DNA from: Streptomyces sp. YIM 130001
Lineage (GTDB): Bacteria > Actinomycetota > Actinomycetes > Streptomycetales > Streptomycetaceae
Length of the DNA stretch: 64,000 nucleotides
NCBI RefSeq assembly: GCF_003574445.1
Contig: NZ_KZ984561.1
Span: 185,820 to 249,819 of the forward strand
Direction: 5' to 3'
Of the stretch, positions 1 to 8,295 are shown piece by piece. Within the stretch, counting starts at the first letter, position 1. Every line of letters starts with the position of its first letter. Made by a program: the position numbers and the translations under genes. The notes under the pieces were generated by a model. That model had not been told where the DNA came from, did no database searches, and saw only the letters and a program-made list of their open reading frames with translations.

Positions 1-1
1 C

Positions 2-478
2 CCGTACACACTGCAGGGCTACTACCGTTCGCCCGAGCACAATGCCCGGGCGTTCACCGAGGACGGTTTCTACCGCAGCGGCGATCTGGTGCGCCGCACC
101 TCAGGCGGGAACATCGTGATCGAGGGCCGGATCAAGGACGTCGTCAACCGCGGTGGCAACAAGGTCTCGGCGACCGAGATCGAGGGCCATCTGGCGAGGC
201 ACCCCGACGTCCAGCAGGCGGCGGTCGTGGCCATGCCCGATCCGGTTCTCGGCGAGAAGGTCTGCGCGTACGTCATCGCGGCGCCCGGCCGCTCGGCGCC
301 GAAGCTGCCGGTCCTGCGCGAACTGCTGCGCTCCCGCGGCCTCGCGTCCTTCAAGCTGCCGGACCGTGTGGAGGCCGTCGACTCCTTCCCGCTGACCGGC
401 CTGAACAAGATCGACAAGAAGGTCCTGCGGGCCCGGATCGCCGACAAGTTGGAGCGGCTCGCCAGGCAGGCGGCATGA
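2..478 (+). CDS. Aryl/acyl-AMP ligase (ANL family), C-terminal part, 5' truncated by window edge
   Basis: Only the last ~158 residues are present; the frame is open from base 2. They carry the end of the N-domain (FYRSGDLV, the A7 region), the hinge Asp-containing GRIKDVVNRGGNKVS segment (A8) and the C-terminal lysine motif TGLNKIDKK (A10). These are hallmarks of stand-alone aryl-AMP ligases of the DhbE/EntE type, which adenylate 2,3-dihydroxybenzoate or salicylate and load it on a carrier. The substrate cannot be told because the pocket residues lie outside the window. The gene converges on the exporter at 637 and is separated from it by a strong hairpin, so it probably belongs to a neighbouring unit and not to the naphthoquinone cluster. 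The family is clear; the exact role is not. Confidence 0.85.
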   Translation, partial: PYTLQGYYRSPEHNARAFTEDGFYRSGDLVRRTSGGNIVIEGRIKDVVNRGGNKVSATEIEGHLARHPDVQQAAVVAMPDPVLGEKVCAYVIAAPGRSAPKLPVLRELLRSRGLASFKLPDRVEAVDSFPLTGLNKIDKKVLRARIADKLERLARQAA

Positions 479-576
479 GCGATCCCGTCCTCGGCGGCGG
501 CACGTGCCCCGTGCCGCGGGCGGGACGGGTGCTGCCTCGGCGGACCGGGGCCGCCTGCCGCCCGGTCGCGGACACG

Positions 577-615
577 GCGGGCCCCCAGGAGCACCGTGGT
601 GTCCTGGGGGCCCGC
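577..615. terminator. Bidirectional hairpin terminator
   Basis: A long inverted repeat (about 14 bp each arm, starting GCGGGCCCCCAGGA) lies between two convergent genes, the ligase ending at 478 and the exporter ending at 637. It is positioned to stop transcription from both sides. Confidence 0.75.
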
Positions 616-636
616 TCGTTGCGGTGGAGCGCGCGG

Positions 637-2181
637 CTATCCGTTGGTCGGGGCCTCGGCCGGGTCGGCGGCCTTCTCCTCGGCCGCGGCGGCCCGGTCG
701 GCCAGGTGCAGCAGGCATCCGGCCAGCAGTCCGCCGGCGAACACAGCGGCCGCGCCGATCAGTTGACTGGTGCTCACCGCGTCACCGAAGGCGTCGTGCA
801 CTTGCTCAAGCAACTGCGGGTCGTCCCCGGCATCCGCCTGCGCGGCGGCCAGCGACCCCGAGGCTCCGATGCCCGCCGGAAGCAGTGCCGCGAACCGCGA
901 TCCGAGGATCGCGCCGAGCACCGCCACGCCGAGCCCGCCACCGAACTCGGTCAGCGTTCCCTGCACGCCGGCCCCGACGCCCGCCTTGGCGGGCGGGATC
1001 GACGACATGATCGATACGGCCATCGCGGGCATGGCGACCGCGATGCCGGATCCCATCACGATCAGGCCGACGAGCATCCCGCCGTAGCCCGCGTCGTCGC
1101 CGGAGCCGAGTACGGCCACCGTGGCCAGACCTACCGCGAGCAGGGTCATCCCGAGCGCGATCGCCCGCGCCGCACCCAGCTTGGTGAGCAGCTTGGCACC
1201 GATCCCCGCGAGGTTGAGACCGACGATCATCAAGGCGAGCGGCGCGGTCCGCAGACCGGCCTGGAGCGCGTCGTAGCCGAGCACCAGCTGGAGATGCTGG
1301 GTCAGCAGGAACAGCGACCCGGCCATCCCGAGCGCCACGAGGAGTCCGCCCGCGATCGCTCCGTTGAAGCGGCGGCTGCGGAAGAAGCTCATGTCGAGCA
1401 TCGGGTAGGGGACGTGCAACTCCCAGCGCGCGAAGGCGAACAGGGCGATGACGCCCACCACCACCGGCACCAGTACCCGGGCCGACGACCAGCCGTGCTC
1501 GGGTCCCGAGATGATCGCGTAGACCACGGCCACCATGCCGAGCGTGGACAGCACGGCACCGAGGATGTCGGGCCGGTCGCCCTGCGGGTTCTTGGTCTCC
1601 GGTACGAGCCGGGAGACGGCCGCCAGGCCGATCAACGCGACGGGGATGTTGATCAGGAAGATGGAGCCCCACCAGAAGTGCTCGAGCAGGACCCCGCCGA
1701 TCAGCGGCCCGCCCGCGAAGCCCAGCGAACTCACGGCGCCCCACAGGGCGATGGCGCGTGCCCGCTCGTCCTCGTCGAAGACCTGCATGATCACGGCGAG
1801 GGTGGTGGTGGCGAGCAGTGCGCCGCCGATGCCCATTCCGGCCCGGGCCGCGATGAGTTGCCCGGAGCTCTGGGCGAGGGCCGCCGACGTGGAGCCGATG
1901 CCGAACAGGACGAGTCCGGTCATGAGCATCAGCTTGCGGCCGTACCGGTCGGCCACGCTGCCCGCGGTGAGCAGCAGCCCGGACTGCACCAGGGCGTAGG
2001 CGTTGACCATCCACTGGATGTCGGCCGTGGTCGCGCTCAAGTCCTTGGTGAGGACGGGGATCGCCACGTTGAGCACGGTGTTGTCGAGCAGGACGACAAG
2101 CTGGGCCAGGCAGATCACCCCCAGGATGACCCAGCGCCTCGGATCGCGCTCCACCGAAACTCCTGGATCGGTACTGTTCAA
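637..2181 (-). CDS. MFS drug exporter, DHA2 (14-TM, EmrB/QacA-like) family
   Basis: Proton-driven efflux pump of 514 aa in the cytoplasmic membrane. The N-terminus has the DHA2 pattern: LDNTVLNVAIP in TM1 (motif D1), then ADRYGRKLMLM (motif A) and the FWWGSIFLINIP segment typical of 14-TM exporters. Length is normal. The start is a TTG preceded by AGGAGG at good spacing. The C-terminal tail after the last TM is Ala/Glu-rich and cytoplasmic. A perfect 7-bp inverted repeat lies ~350 bp upstream and a TetR gene follows further upstream, so drug-induced derepression is likely. Exporting the cluster product is a reasonable role, but the substrate is inferred only from context. Confidence 0.88.
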   Translation of the reverse strand: MNSTDPGVSVERDPRRWVILGVICLAQLVVLLDNTVLNVAIPVLTKDLSATTADIQWMVNAYALVQSGLLLTAGSVADRYGRKLMLMTGLVLFGIGSTSAALAQSSGQLIAARAGMGIGGALLATTTLAVIMQVFDEDERARAIALWGAVSSLGFAGGPLIGGVLLEHFWWGSIFLINIPVALIGLAAVSRLVPETKNPQGDRPDILGAVLSTLGMVAVVYAIISGPEHGWSSARVLVPVVVGVIALFAFARWELHVPYPMLDMSFFRSRRFNGAIAGGLLVALGMAGSLFLLTQHLQLVLGYDALQAGLRTAPLALMIVGLNLAGIGAKLLTKLGAARAIALGMTLLAVGLATVAVLGSGDDAGYGGMLVGLIVMGSGIAVAMPAMAVSIMSSIPPAKAGVGAGVQGTLTEFGGGLGVAVLGAILGSRFAALLPAGIGASGSLAAAQADAGDDPQLLEQVHDAFGDAVSTSQLIGAAAVFAGGLLAGCLLHLADRAAAAEEKAADPAEAPTNG

Positions 2182-2698
2182 GGAAATTCCTCCTGGGGGT
2201 GGGGGCCAACGGTCGGCGTAGGCCCGGAGTACTCAAGAACCGGGGGCCGTCGACCCGGTGCGTCCTGGCCGACCGGACGCCGGCCGGTGTCTGCAGAAGG
2301 GGGAGCACAGCGACGCGCCCCTCCCCCGGCCCGGCTGCCGGCCCCGCCGGCGGGGAGTATCCCGCTGCGGCGATGGCCCGCCAGCGGGCCCGCGTGTTCC
2401 TCGCGGTCCCGGTGGCGGACCCCCGGCCATTCCCTCCCCGGCCTGCGCGGGCACAGTCGTTGTCACCATCCCAAGTCCCCTCCTGGGACAAGACCGTGAG
2501 ATCCCGCTCGGCCCGCCCACACGTTAACAAACCGCTCGGGCGGTTTACAGGTAATCCCTCAAGGACGGCTAGAGACCGCGCCCCGACCACCGGTGCCGGC
2601 ACCGGACGGCGCGAGACCCCGTCGAGCACCTGGTCCCGGTTCCCAACAGGCCTGAACGGTCGGCAGCTTGAGGGGGTTGCGTGGTCCCGGCGGCCCGG
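2182..2698. other. Intergenic region between exporter and TetR gene
   Basis: About 517 bp with no convincing gene; the open frames here have unnatural Arg/Pro/Gly-rich composition. It holds the exporter's ribosome-binding site at its left end and a TetR-type dyad at 2529-2546, implying a leader of roughly 330 nt for the exporter. Confidence 0.5.
2529..2546. promoter_or_regulatory. Putative TetR-type operator upstream of the exporter
   Basis: Perfect inverted repeat AAACCGC-TCGG-GCGGTTT in the most AT-rich stretch of the region, next to a second small palindrome GTTAAC. Size and symmetry fit a TetR dimer site. The adjacent TetR protein (2699-3388) is the natural candidate, but binding is inference. 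Confidence 0.5.
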
Positions 2699-3388
2699 TC
2701 ACGGCAGGTCGCGCGGTTCGGACGTGTCCTGGTTGAAGACTCCGGCGGATGCGGCGAGCGCGGCGCTGCGGGCGGCCCGGGCGGGCAGGGCCGGGCCGGG
2801 CGCGGTTCGCAGCAGGACCACCTGGTGATAGAGCGGCGCCGTAGCGACGACGAGTACCGCGCGGGCCGCCGTGTCCGGCGGAACCTCTCCGCGCTCGACG
2901 GCCCGCTCGACGGTGATCTCGCAGCGTGCGTAGCGGGCCTCCCAGAAGTCCCTGAGGGCACCGGCGGCTTCCTCGGAGCGGAAGGAGGCGGCGATCAGAG
3001 CCGCGGTGATGGAGGGCTGCTCGGACAGGGCCGCGTGGATCTCGCCGTTCATCGCCGCCAGGTCGCCCTCGAGCGTGCCGGTGTCCGGCGGCTGCCAGCC
3101 GTCGCCCGTGTCGGCGTCCAGCGCGTCGGCGAGCAGCCCGCCGACGTCGCGCCAGCGCCGGTAGACAGTGGTGCGGTGGACGCCCGCGCGGTCCGCGACG
3201 CTGTCCACGGTGAGTGCGTCGAAGCCGTGCTCGACGAGTTCACTGCGGACCGCGTCGAGTACCTGGGTGCGGATGCGCGCGGTGCGGCCGCCCGGCCGGC
3301 GGGCCGGAGCAGGCGGGGTCGCGGAGTGGGGTCCACTGTCGCGCGAGGCGGTATCCGGCGTTCCGGTTGCTTGCGGAGGTTGCGGCAT
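2699..3388 (-). CDS. TetR-family transcriptional repressor
   Basis: 229 aa. The first ~35 residues are a disordered Pro/Thr/Ala-rich arm. A TetR N-terminal helix-turn-helix follows (QVLDAVRSELVEHGFDALTVDSVADRAGVHRTTVYRRW). The C-terminal half is a helical ligand-binding domain resembling TetR_C proteins. The gene is divergent from the ABC-F gene at 3509 and lies upstream of the DHA2 exporter, so it could control either. The ATG at 3388 has no clear ribosome-binding site but follows a possible -10 (TAAGAT) by a few bases, so the transcript may be leaderless. The ligand is unknown. Confidence 0.85.
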   Translation of the reverse strand: MPQPPQATGTPDTASRDSGPHSATPPAPARRPGGRTARIRTQVLDAVRSELVEHGFDALTVDSVADRAGVHRTTVYRRWRDVGGLLADALDADTGDGWQPPDTGTLEGDLAAMNGEIHAALSEQPSITAALIAASFRSEEAAGALRDFWEARYARCEITVERAVERGEVPPDTAARAVLVVATAPLYHQVVLLRTAPGPALPARAARSAALAASAGVFNQDTSEPRDLP

Positions 3389-3432
3389 GACAGCATCTTA
3401 ATGCAACTGTTGTCGGACTAGTGGAGTGGTCG

Positions 3433-3508
3433 ATGCTCTTCCGAAGTATTCACCCGACCCTGCGGCCCCTGCCGGCCGCCCCGTCCTCGAATACTCCGGA
3501 GACTTCGC
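3433..3508 (+). promoter_or_regulatory. Structured leader with possible overlapping upstream ORF, before the ABC-F gene
   Basis: An ATG at 3433, preceded by GGAG, opens a 54-codon frame that ends at 3597, inside the ABC-F gene and out of frame with it. The leader also contains the complementary pair AGTATTC (3445-3451) and GAATACT (3489-3495), which would bring a stem right up to the ABC-F ribosome-binding site (CCGGAG). Antibiotic-resistance ABC-F genes are often controlled by ribosome-mediated attenuation through leader ORFs, so this is a plausible but unproven control element. Confidence 0.35.
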
Positions 3509-5128
3509 ATGCCCACACAGATCACCGTCCGTTCGGTCACCAAGTCCTTCGACGACCGTCTCGTCCTCGACGCGGTGTCGTGCTCGCTCCCCTCTGACGA
3601 GCGGGCCGGGATCATCGGTGAGAACGGTTCCGGGAAGAGCACCCTGCTGCGCCTGCTCGCCGGCTGCGAGCAGCCGGATCAGGGCACGGTCGTCGTCCAG
3701 GCCGACGGCGGCGTCGGCTACCTCGCCCAGGACGAACAACTCCCGCCACACTCCACCGTCCAGGACGTGATCGACCGCGCCCTGGGCGACCTGCGCGCCG
3801 TCGAGGCGCGTATGCACCACCTGGAGGCCGCGATGGCCGACGGGGACGAGAGCGGCGTGGCCGAGTACGGAGACCTGATGACGGTCTTCGAACTGCGCGG
3901 CGGATACGAAGCGGACGCCCGCGTCGAGCGCGCCCTGTACGGCCTCGGTCTCGGGATGCTGGAGCGGAGCCGCACCGTGGGCGGACTCTCGGGCGGGGAG
4001 CAGGTGCGGCTGCGGCTTGCGGCCGTCCTCGCGGCCGGTCCCGAGGTACTGCTCCTCGACGAGCCGACCAACCATCTCGACGAGGACGCCCTGAACTGGC
4101 TCGAGGACCACCTGCGCACCCGGCGCGGCACCACCGTGGCGGTCTCCCACGACCGCATGTTCCTCGAGCGCGTGGCGACGACCCTGCTGGAGGTGGACGC
4201 CGACACCCACGGTGTCCTGCGGTACGGCAACGGCTACGCGGGCTACCTCGCCGAGAAGGCGGCGGCCCGTGAGCGCGGCGTCCAGGCGTACGCGCAGTGG
4301 CAGACCGACGTGGCCGGGCTCCGTGAGGCGGCGGCGACCACCGCCCGGCGGGTGGCGCCGGGGCGGGCGATGAAGGACGGCAACAAGATGGCCTACGACC
4401 GGGCGGCCGGCCGCGTGCAGCAGTCCCTGGCCAGCCGGGTGCGCCAGGCCGAGGAGCGGCTGCGGCGCCTGTTGGCGGAGCCAGTACCCCCGCCCCCTGA
4501 GCCCTTGCGGTTCACCCCCGTGCTGCGGGCGGCGCGCGTACAGGGCAGTGCTCTGGACGCGTCCGGTATCGGTGTCACCGGCCGGCTCGGCCGCACGGAT
4601 CTGCGGATCGCGGCGGGCGAACGGCTGTTGGTCACCGGCCCGAACGGTGCGGGCAAGACCAGCCTGCTGCGTGTCCTGGCCGGGGAACTGGAGCCGGACA
4701 CCGGGTCGCTCACCCGCCGGGGCCGTGTCGGCTATCTCCCGCAGGAGCCGCCGCCGGGACGGCCGGGCGAGACGCTGCTCGGCGCGTTCGCACGGGGGCG
4801 ATCGGGACCGGCGGCCGAGCATCGCGAACACCTGCTCCGCCTCGGCCTGTTCACGGCGGAGCAGCTCACGGTGCCGGTGCGGGGTCTGTCCAGCGGGCAG
4901 CGGCAGCGGCTCGCCCTGGCGCGGCTCGTCACCCAGCCCTCGGACGTACTGCTCCTGGACGAGCCCACCAACCATCTGTCGCCCGCACTCGTCGAGGAGC
5001 TCGAAACGGCCCTGGCGGGATATGACGGCGCACTGGTGATCGTCAGCCACGACCGGCGGCTCCGGCAGCGCTGGCAGGGCGCGCAACTCGCCCTGTCGGC
5101 GGCCGCACCGCAGGCCGTCGGAGCCTGA
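3509..5128 (+). CDS. ABC-F ATPase (ribosome-protection type antibiotic resistance protein)
   Basis: 539 aa, two ABC ATPase domains in tandem and no membrane segments. Domain 1 has Walker A GENGSGKST, signature LSGGEQ and Walker B LLLDEPTNHLD. Domain 2 has Walker A GPNGAGKTS, signature LSSGQRQ and LLLDEPTNHLS. A charged inter-domain linker lies around residues 240-340. These features define ABC-F proteins; antibiotic-resistance members in producers (OleB, SrmB, TlrC types) bind the ribosomal E site and dislodge drugs acting on the 50S subunit. The start has GGAG about 9 nt upstream. The gene diverges from the TetR gene at 2699. Its presence is slightly odd for a naphthoquinone cluster, whose products are not classical ribosome inhibitors; it may be a general resistance gene. 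Confidence 0.92.
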   Translation: MPTQITVRSVTKSFDDRLVLDAVSCSLPSDERAGIIGENGSGKSTLLRLLAGCEQPDQGTVVVQADGGVGYLAQDEQLPPHSTVQDVIDRALGDLRAVEARMHHLEAAMADGDESGVAEYGDLMTVFELRGGYEADARVERALYGLGLGMLERSRTVGGLSGGEQVRLRLAAVLAAGPEVLLLDEPTNHLDEDALNWLEDHLRTRRGTTVAVSHDRMFLERVATTLLEVDADTHGVLRYGNGYAGYLAEKAAARERGVQAYAQWQTDVAGLREAAATTARRVAPGRAMKDGNKMAYDRAAGRVQQSLASRVRQAEERLRRLLAEPVPPPPEPLRFTPVLRAARVQGSALDASGIGVTGRLGRTDLRIAAGERLLVTGPNGAGKTSLLRVLAGELEPDTGSLTRRGRVGYLPQEPPPGRPGETLLGAFARGRSGPAAEHREHLLRLGLFTAEQLTVPVRGLSSGQRQRLALARLVTQPSDVLLLDEPTNHLSPALVEELETALAGYDGALVIVSHDRRLRQRWQGAQLALSAAAPQAVGA

Positions 5129-5133
5129 GAAAA

Positions 5134-5162
5134 GGGCTGTCCCGACGTAGTGGGGGCAGCCC
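5134..5162 (+). terminator. Hairpin terminator after the ABC-F gene
   Basis: Inverted repeat GGGCTGTCCC / GGGGGCAGCCC starts a few bases after the ABC-F stop codon. Confidence 0.6.
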
Positions 5163-5300
5163 GCCCGGGCACCCGCGCCGCCGCCGAAGTCGCCCGGCCG
5201 CACCGTGGCTCGGCACACGGCCTGCCCCATACCGCCCCGAAAACAGGGTTGTTGATGTGGCGTCAGCTACGTGTGCCCGGATCCCCACTCCGCGAGGGGT

Positions 5301-5822
5301 TCACCGTTCGCCGCCCACGGATGTGTGCTGCCGTTCGTTCACCCAACGGACCGTCTGTATGCGTCCGTCGAGGATGTCGAGGGCCAGCGCGCTGAGGGTC
5401 CGGTGGTTGCGGTCCTTGAACACCGCTCCAGGGCTTCCGAGCACATGATCGTGCTCCATGGTGACGCCGACGCCCACCAGTGCCGGGACGACGGTGGCCA
5501 GCATCCGGGACACCTGCTCCGCGCCGACCACACGGTCGGGCCAGGTCGGGGCCGTGCCGTCGATGCGGGTGGCCGCAGCGGCGGAGGCGAGCCGTCGGCA
5601 GGCCGCTTCGGACAACCCTACGGCGGCGGCTATGTCCGCGTAGTCGCACCCGAATGCTTCCCGCAGGACGAAGACGGCCCGCTCGAGCGGGGGCATCTGC
5701 TCCAGCAGTTGGGGGGCCGTGGGCGGTTGCGGCTCCGGTGGTGTCCACCGGACCGTGTCCGGGCGCGGCACGCTCGGCAGCGGCTCCTCGGGGCGGGGCC
5801 CGCGTTCTTCGATCCGGCTCAC
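5301..5822 (-). CDS. ECF sigma-like protein lacking region 2 (shortened SigJ/ECF41-type paralogue)
   Basis: 173 aa from a GTG with AAGGAG just upstream. It starts MSRIEE, closely matching the start of the longer paralogue at 19325-20065 (VTRIEE). A short Pro-rich stretch then replaces the whole sigma region 2. Region 4 is intact (MPPLERAVFVLREAFGCDYADIAAAVGLSEAACRRL), followed by a SnoaL/NTF2-like tail (GAVFKDRNHRTLSALALDILDGRIQTVRWV). Without region 2 it should not recognise a -10 element as a normal sigma factor does. It may act as a partner, antagonist or co-activator of the longer copy, or be a decaying duplicate that keeps its frame. It diverges from the halogenase gene across a 510-bp regulatory region. 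Confidence 0.75.
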   Translation of the reverse strand: MSRIEERGPRPEEPLPSVPRPDTVRWTPPEPQPPTAPQLLEQMPPLERAVFVLREAFGCDYADIAAAVGLSEAACRRLASAAAATRIDGTAPTWPDRVVGAEQVSRMLATVVPALVGVGVTMEHDHVLGSPGAVFKDRNHRTLSALALDILDGRIQTVRWVNERQHTSVGGER

Positions 5823-6332
5823 GGAGACTCCTTCATTGGTCCCACGGCAGCGCACGGGTCGGCAGGGGCGTCTGACCGGACGTGCTCCTCAGCCGTCGCC
5901 GACTCGCCCGGTGCGGGTTCGTCGCCTGCCACCGGGCGGGAACGCCCCGATGGGTTCGGCAGTGAGGAGGTCCGGTGCGCCGTCCGCCGCAGAAGCCGAC
6001 GTGCCCGTCGGCCTCCCGGGGGAGGAGAGGCCGGCGGGCACGGGGGCTTACGAGTCCCTACGGTAAGGGCATTCTCGGCTCAAGTCCCGTACCCATGAGG
6101 CACATTCGACTGATTCTGGAGCGTAATTCGAGAGAGCGTACGCGAGCGCTCCCTGACATGGTTCTACGTCGCCTCGCATTCCCTTCCCCGCGCCGGGGAA
6201 ATTTCGCGCTGAGCAATATAGGCGATGACTCAGTTCGATTACTCCCGGCACACTCACTTCCATGAACGCGCTCCGCCGACAAATCAATCAGCTGTCGGCG
6301 GACGCGGCCGGATCGAATGGGGAAGGTCTCGC
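5823..6332. other. Divergent regulatory region between sigma-like gene and halogenase
   Basis: 510 bp without a credible gene. The right half (6060-6300) is clearly more AT-rich than the surroundings, as expected for promoters. It contains the four 11-bp-spaced heptamers listed at 6095-6134. Confidence 0.5.
6095..6134 (+). promoter_or_regulatory. Putative SARP binding site upstream of the halogenase
   Basis: Four heptamers sit at exact 11-bp steps: ATGAGGC (6095), TCGACTG (6106), TGGAGCG (6117) and TCGAGAG (6128). SARP activators such as ActII-ORF4 and DnrI bind direct repeats of TCGAG-like heptamers at this spacing. The site ends 198 bp before the halogenase ATG. Two SARP genes lie at the right end of the window. 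Confidence 0.55.
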
Positions 6333-7616
6333 ATGTCGTCCACTCTGAACGGGTTTCCTGACGATTTCGACGTCATCGTGATCGGCGGCGGACCCGCCGG
6401 TGCGACTACGGGCGCGCTGCTCGCCCGGGAAGGGCACCGAGTCCTGGTGCTCGACCGGGAGCGCTTCCCGCGTTACCACATCGGCGAGTCCCTCATCCCC
6501 GGCGTGATGGTGCCGTTCGAGGAGCTCGGCCTCGTCGAGCGCATGGAGGCCAAGGGCTTCGAGCGCAAGTACGGGGGCACCCTGATCTGGGGCAACAACG
6601 AGGTTCCGTGGAACTTCTCGTTCACCACGGGCGGCCGGATCCCCTACGCCTTCCACACGCGTCGCGCCGACCTGGACACCATGATCCTCGACCGGGCGCG
6701 CGAGCTGGGCGCCTTCGTCCAGGAGGAAGCCACCGTCAAGTCCCCCATCGAGGAGGACGGTCGTGTCGTCGGCGTCGAGTACGCCGTGCGCGGTCTGACC
6801 GGCACCCGGCAGGCGCGGTCCAAGCTGGTCATCGACGCATCGGGCCAGGCCCGTGTGCTGGGCCGCAAGTTCTCCGAGGTCCAGTGGAACGAACAGCTGC
6901 GCAACGTCGCGGTGTGGACGTACTTCGACAACTGCCACCGGCTGCCCGGCGACGAGTGGAGCAACATCCTCATCGAGGGCACCAGCGAGGGTTGGTTCTG
7001 GGGCATCCCGATCGACAAGGGCGTCTTCAGCGTCGGCTATGTGACGCGCTCGGACGTGGCGGGCGAGAGCGACAAGTCGCTGGAGGACCTGTTCACCTCG
7101 GAGATAGCGAACACCACCAAGCTGAAGGACATCCTCAAGGACGCCACTCCGGCGGCCGGTTACCGCTCCGCGCGTGACTGGTCCTACACCAACGAGCGGT
7201 TCCACGGCGACGGCTGGGTGCTCGTCGGTGACGCGGCGGCATTCGTCGACCCGCTCTTCTCGACCGGTGTGGCGCTCGCGACCCTGGCCGGCAGCACCCT
7301 GTCGAAGATCGTCAGCGAGATCCTCAAGCACCCGGAGATCGAGGAGAAGGCGCTCGACCGGTATTCGGCCGCCTATCAGAGCTTCTTCGACGACATTCGC
7401 AAGTTCGTCGAGGGTTTCTACGACCGTTCGAAGACCAAGGGTTTCTACTTCGACCTGGCGCAGGAGATCAACGACCCGGAGAAGAAGAACGACGCGCAGG
7501 TGGACTTCGTTCAGCTGGTCTCCGGCCTCAGCGGAAGCGAGGGCGGGCTCTTCGCGGTCGAACTCGACGACCTGATCGCTGACAGTTCCACCGAACCGGC
7601 TGCGGTCCGCAGCTGA
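6333..7616 (+). CDS. Flavin-dependent halogenase (phenol/pyrrole type)
   Basis: 427 aa. Uses FADH2 from a separate reductase, O2 and halide to halogenate an electron-rich aromatic ring. Seen: the FAD-binding GGGPAG (residues 18-23), the HIGESLIPG segment common to this family, a conserved lysine context FERKYGG, the halogenase-defining WxWxIP motif as WFWGIP (residues 221-226), and the C-terminal FVDPLFSTG flavin motif. Length is normal for members such as PltA and PrnC. The ATG was chosen because GGGAAGG lies 7 nt upstream; a longer frame starting at 6225 has no such site. The preceding region carries a strong SARP-type repeat. Substrate inferred from context: the naphthoquinone core or its precursor. 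No dedicated flavin reductase gene was recognised nearby. Confidence 0.88.
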   Translation: MSSTLNGFPDDFDVIVIGGGPAGATTGALLAREGHRVLVLDRERFPRYHIGESLIPGVMVPFEELGLVERMEAKGFERKYGGTLIWGNNEVPWNFSFTTGGRIPYAFHTRRADLDTMILDRARELGAFVQEEATVKSPIEEDGRVVGVEYAVRGLTGTRQARSKLVIDASGQARVLGRKFSEVQWNEQLRNVAVWTYFDNCHRLPGDEWSNILIEGTSEGWFWGIPIDKGVFSVGYVTRSDVAGESDKSLEDLFTSEIANTTKLKDILKDATPAAGYRSARDWSYTNERFHGDGWVLVGDAAAFVDPLFSTGVALATLAGSTLSKIVSEILKHPEIEEKALDRYSAAYQSFFDDIRKFVEGFYDRSKTKGFYFDLAQEINDPEKKNDAQVDFVQLVSGLSGSEGGLFAVELDDLIADSSTEPAAVRS

Positions 7617-7641
7617 CGTTCGGCAGGACATGAACGGGCGT

Positions 7642-7673
7642 GGCGGCCGGTATCCGTTGACGGACCGGCCGTC
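7642..7673 (+). terminator. Hairpin terminator after the halogenase
   Basis: GGCGGCCGGT / ACCGGCCGTC inverted repeat, followed after a few bases by TTTT. Confidence 0.5.
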
Positions 7674-7772
7674 GCGCTCCCTTTTGTGCTGCCGCTCCGC
7701 GCGCTTCGCCGGCCGCCCCGCGGCGATCCGATTCCTCCCCGCCCCGCAGGGCGGGTCTCCTCGGAGGTACCC

Positions 7773-8156
7773 GTGAACCTGACGCTGTGGATCGGCACCG
7801 GCGTACTCGCCTTCATCGCCCTGGCCGGAGGCGTCTCCAAGGCCTTCCTGCCGAAGGAGAAACTCTCCGCCCACGAGGGCGGCCGCTGGACTCGGGAGAC
7901 CAGTCCGCTGTTCATCCGGGTGCTCGGCGTCCTGGAGATCCTGGCCGCCGTGGGGCTCGTGCTGCCGGCGGTGCTCGACGTCGCACCGGTCATGGTTCCG
8001 GTGACGGCCGTGTGCTGGGTGTTGCTGATGCTCGGCGCCATCGTCACGCACGGCAAGTTGGGGCAGTCCAAGCTCGTGGCGCTGACGTCGGTCTATCTCC
8101 TGATCGCGGTCTTCGTGGCGTGGGGGCGGTTCGGTCCTGAGGCGTTCCCGGCCTGA
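7773..8156 (+). CDS. DoxX-like small integral membrane protein
   Basis: 127 aa with four predicted hydrophobic helices and the DoxX-like layout. Residues 1-20 form TM1 (WIGTGVLAFIALAGGVSKAF), then comes a hydrophilic loop with KEKL, and three more TM segments follow. The GTG at 7773 has CGGAGG just upstream and replaces a longer Arg/Pro-rich N-terminus that looks non-coding. DoxX-like proteins are membrane proteins of mostly unknown biochemical role, some linked to quinone or thiosulfate redox. It lies downstream of the halogenase in the same direction, behind a weak terminator, and converges on a prenyltransferase gene. A link to membrane quinone chemistry is only a guess. Confidence 0.75.
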   Translation: MNLTLWIGTGVLAFIALAGGVSKAFLPKEKLSAHEGGRWTRETSPLFIRVLGVLEILAAVGLVLPAVLDVAPVMVPVTAVCWVLLMLGAIVTHGKLGQSKLVALTSVYLLIAVFVAWGRFGPEAFPA

Positions 8157-8186
8157 CAGGGCGGTGGGCGCAGCCACGGAAAGCGC

Positions 8187-8234
8187 GGCACGGCGGTGGG
8201 CACCTCCTTCGGGGGAGGTGCCCACCGCCGTGCC
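8187..8234. terminator. Strong bidirectional terminator
   Basis: A perfect 21-bp stem (arms 8187-8207 and 8214-8234) with a 6-nt TTCGGG loop lies between the convergent DoxX-like and prenyltransferase genes. Confidence 0.85.
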
Positions 8235-8295
8235 GTCGTGCCGCCGTCCGACGGCCCGGCCGGAGCGGCCCGCGGTGTGCCGGCCGCGTGGCGTG

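Noticed and set aside
2..478. Assigning the left-edge ANL fragment as the cluster's diazotase
   Set aside because: Its C-terminal part looks like a DhbE/EntE aryl-AMP ligase, it is separated by a terminator, and a better-placed ANL gene exists at 28326-29906.
475..2499. Very long plus-strand open frame (674 codons) over the first DHA2 exporter
   Set aside because: It is antisense to a clear 14-TM exporter and its product is His/Glu/Arg/Gly-rich without domains; a high-GC shadow.
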